Shown here: positions 62,486 through 64,000 of the stretch, in pieces
How positions within the stretch are numbered: the first letter of the stretch is position 1
Layout: each line of letters starts with the position of its first letter
Assembly (NCBI GenBank): GCA_021780225.1
Contig: JAJXZF010000030.1
Span: forward strand, 1-64,000
Length of the DNA: 64,000 nt
Origin: Deltaproteobacteria bacterium
GTDB taxonomy: Bacteria; Desulfobacterota; Binatia; Binatales; Binataceae
Direction: 5' to 3'
Notes under the pieces: generated by a model
What the model saw: only the letters and a program-made list of their open reading frames with translations
Databases searched by the model: none
What the model was told of the DNA's origin: nothing
Program-made: the position numbers and the translations under genes

Positions 62486-63529
62486 ATGACGCGGAAGGTC
62501 CGCAAACCACGGTCGCCCGCCAAGGCGCGGAGCGAGGAGCGTCCGCGCGCCGTCGCTAAGATTGGCGACGACGAACCGATCGAGGCGCAGGCCGAAGTTC
62601 TCGGCGTCGAAGACGAGGACGGCGGCGCCGAAGCGCCCGAACTTCACGCCGGCCACGAAACGCCGGGAGACCGCAGCGAACTTGTTCCCTTCGATCCGCT
62701 GGGCCGTTATCTGGCCGAGATCAGGCGCTTTCCCCTGCTCACGCGCGAACACGAACTGGAAATCGCCAAGCGCTACGCAAAATTTCGCGATCCCGAGGAC
62801 GCCTACCGGCTGGTGACGGCGAACTTGCGGCTGGTGGTGAAAATCGCGAACGAGTTCGCCCGCGCCACGCGCAATCTGCTCGACCTGATCCAGGAGGGCA
62901 ACGTCGGCCTGATGGAGGCGGTGAAACACTTCGATCCCGACGTTGGAATTCGCTTTCCGTCGTATGCCGTCTGGTGGGTGCGCGCCTATATCTACCGCTT
63001 TTTGATCAACAACTGGCGGCTGGTGAAGGTCGGCACGACGCAGGCGCAGCGCAAGCTGTTTTTCAATCTGCGCAAGGAAAGCGAGCGTCTGGAGGCCGAA
63101 GGTTTCGCGCCCGCGCCCAAGCTGCTGGCGCAACGAATGGGCGTGAAGGAGAGCGAAGTCCGCGAGATGCAGGAGCGGATGGCGCAGAGCGAAGTTTCGC
63201 TCGATCAGCCGGCCGGGCCGGACGACGAATCGAGCCTGATGGATGCGCTGGCCGATACCTCGCCGAATCCGGAAGAACGGGCGGCGAGCGACGAATTGCG
63301 CAACTTCGCGCGGACGCAGGTCGAGGAATTCGAGCGCACCCTGGAAGGGAAGGAACTCGAAATTTTCCGCCGCCGCCTGTTGTCGGAAGAGCCGCCGACC
63401 CTGCAGGAGATGGGCGGCGAGTTCGGACTGAGCCGCGAACGGGTGCGCCAAATCGAAAGCCGCCTCAAGCGGCGCTTCAAGGAATTCGTCAAGGCGCACG
63501 CCGCGGATCTCGAATCGCCCGGCGGTTGA
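62486..63529 (+). CDS. rpoH: RNA polymerase heat-shock sigma factor RpoH
   Basis: A 347-residue group 3 sigma-70 factor. Region 2 has [17 protein letters not shown] and the core-binding [23 protein letters not shown], and the -10 helix [21 protein letters not shown]. The RpoH box [10 protein letters not shown] identifies the heat-shock sigma. Region 4 ends with [21 protein letters not shown]. The N-terminus has an extra acidic 65-residue tail, unusual for RpoH. It likely controls chaperone and protease genes, none of which is in the window. Confidence 0.92.
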   Translation: MTRKVRKPRSPAKARSEERPRAVAKIGDDEPIEAQAEVLGVEDEDGGAEAPELHAGHETPGDRSELVPFDPLGRYLAEIRRFPLLTREHELEIAKRYAKFRDPEDAYRLVTANLRLVVKIANEFARATRNLLDLIQEGNVGLMEAVKHFDPDVGIRFPSYAVWWVRAYIYRFLINNWRLVKVGTTQAQRKLFFNLRKESERLEAEGFAPAPKLLAQRMGVKESEVREMQERMAQSEVSLDQPAGPDDESSLMDALADTSPNPEERAASDELRNFARTQVEEFERTLEGKELEIFRRRLLSEEPPTLQEMGGEFGLSRERVRQIESRLKRRFKEFVKAHAADLESPGG

Positions 63530-63534
63530 GGTTT

Positions 63535-63560
63535 AAGCGCCGCGATCGCGCGCGGCGCTT
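63535..63560 (+). terminator. Hairpin after rpoH
   Basis: A perfect 10-bp stem (63535-63544 with 63551-63560) begins 5 bases after the rpoH stop. The T-run after it is weak, so termination may be partial or it could stabilise the mRNA end. Confidence 0.55.
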
Positions 63561-63670
63561 GCGCTCAAGGCTTGTTTCGGGGAACGATCAGTAGGAGACT
63601 AGCGGCGCGTTCGGTTGATTGCGGTCATGGGGCCGCGGCGCCGCGCGCGAACCAGCGGGAGTTCAGCTCA

Positions 63671-64000
63671 ATGCCTCGACGGCTCGAGAGCTTTTTGGTC
63701 AGCGGATCGGGATCGCAAAACGGCCCCGTGCACGACGGCGGAGCGTTTCCGGAAAGTTTCGTCACGTCGCGCCTGCAGGATGCGATCAACTGGGCGCGCA
63801 AGTATTCGTTCTTCCCCTATCCGTTCGTGACCGCGTGTTGCGGGATGGAATATTTTTCGGTCGCGGGTCCGCGCTACGACCTCGACCGGTTCGGCGCGGC
63901 GCTGCCGCGCTTCACGCCGCGCCAGGCGGATCTTTTGTTCGTGGTCGGCACGATTACGCAACGCCAGGCGCCGATTCTGCGCCGCGTGTACGAACAGATG
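63671..64000 (+). CDS. nuoB: NADH-quinone oxidoreductase subunit B, 3'-truncated by window edge
   Basis: From ATG 63671, preceded by a GGAG site, 110 residues are read to the window edge. ARKYSFFPYPFVTACCGMEYFSV contains the tandem Cys pair of the N2 [4Fe-4S] cluster, and the following FGAALPRFTPRQADLLFVVGTITQRQAP is the strongly conserved NuoB continuation. The remaining Cys ligands lie outside. It is the first visible gene of a probable complex I operon; the usual nuoA is not upstream of it in the window. Confidence 0.93.
   Translation, partial: MPRRLESFLVSGSGSQNGPVHDGGAFPESFVTSRLQDAINWARKYSFFPYPFVTACCGMEYFSVAGPRYDLDRFGAALPRFTPRQADLLFVVGTITQRQAPILRRVYEQM

Overview
The window is high-GC DNA from a Gram-negative bacterium with a complete LPS inner-core logic: Kdo and heptose enzymes, LptC/LptA and MurJ are all present. 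The order kdsB-pyrG-kdsA ... lptC-lptA-rpoN-hpf-ptsN-rapZ resembles Desulfobacterota and other deltaproteobacterial-grade genomes. A class I lysyl-tRNA synthetase, an RpoH with a canonical RpoH box, an ECF42-type sigma factor with its DGPF partner, and many SDR, hot-dog and methyltransferase genes fit an uncultured soil or subsurface lineage such as Candidatus Binatota. That placement is inference; no rRNA gene is present to fix it.

Layout. 1-4.3 kb: a frameshifted SDR, bifunctional hldE, murJ and a small lipoprotein. 4.8-9.8 kb: an outer-membrane barrel protein, a zinc alcohol dehydrogenase, a tandem hot-dog thioesterase and hemW. 9.8-12.9 kb: lysS with a zinc-ribbon partner and a DHH phosphoesterase. 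13-20.4 kb: a two-component system followed by a TolC/adaptor/RND efflux operon. 20.5-23.5 kb: HPr, then metK-ahcY behind a strong promoter and a long leader. 23.6-26.6 kb: a TVP38-type membrane protein, a compact restriction-modification pair of lower GC, and an SDR. 26.7-35 kb: one long minus-strand block carrying rapZ, ptsN, hpf, rpoN, lptA, lptC, kdsA, pyrG and kdsB. 35-46.5 kb: a thioesterase, a CADD-type self-sacrificing pABA synthase homologue beside bioB, a methyltransferase, a PAP2 protein, the ECF42/DGPF module, a D,D-carboxypeptidase, a TPR protein, a histidine-rich exported protein and a GT2.

46.5-62 kb is the accessory region. A 1.65-kb non-autonomous IS1595-type transposon carries a DUF3800 gene and a small partner gene between two flavin reductase genes. 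A PD-(D/E)XK plus HNH nuclease pair is bracketed by a duplicated piece of the 3' end of a phosphatase gene. A three-gene cassette of unknown function is bracketed by a duplicated 3' end of a histidine-phosphatase gene. Three copies of a short TA-flanked, inverted-repeat element (MITE-like) lie at 42.6, 53.1 and 61.2 kb, and two of them supply the stop codon of the adjacent gene. 62-64 kb returns to core genes: rpoZ, rpoH and the start of nuoB.

How the genes work together. The kds, hld and lpt genes build and export LPS, and MurJ flips lipid II. RpoN, HPF, PtsN, RapZ and HPr form a nitrogen-PTS regulatory set. MetK and AhcY run the methyl cycle. The most notable points are the CADD homologue with every reported metal-ligand and sacrificial residue retained, and the repeated pattern of nuclease or unknown cassettes sitting against duplicated gene ends.
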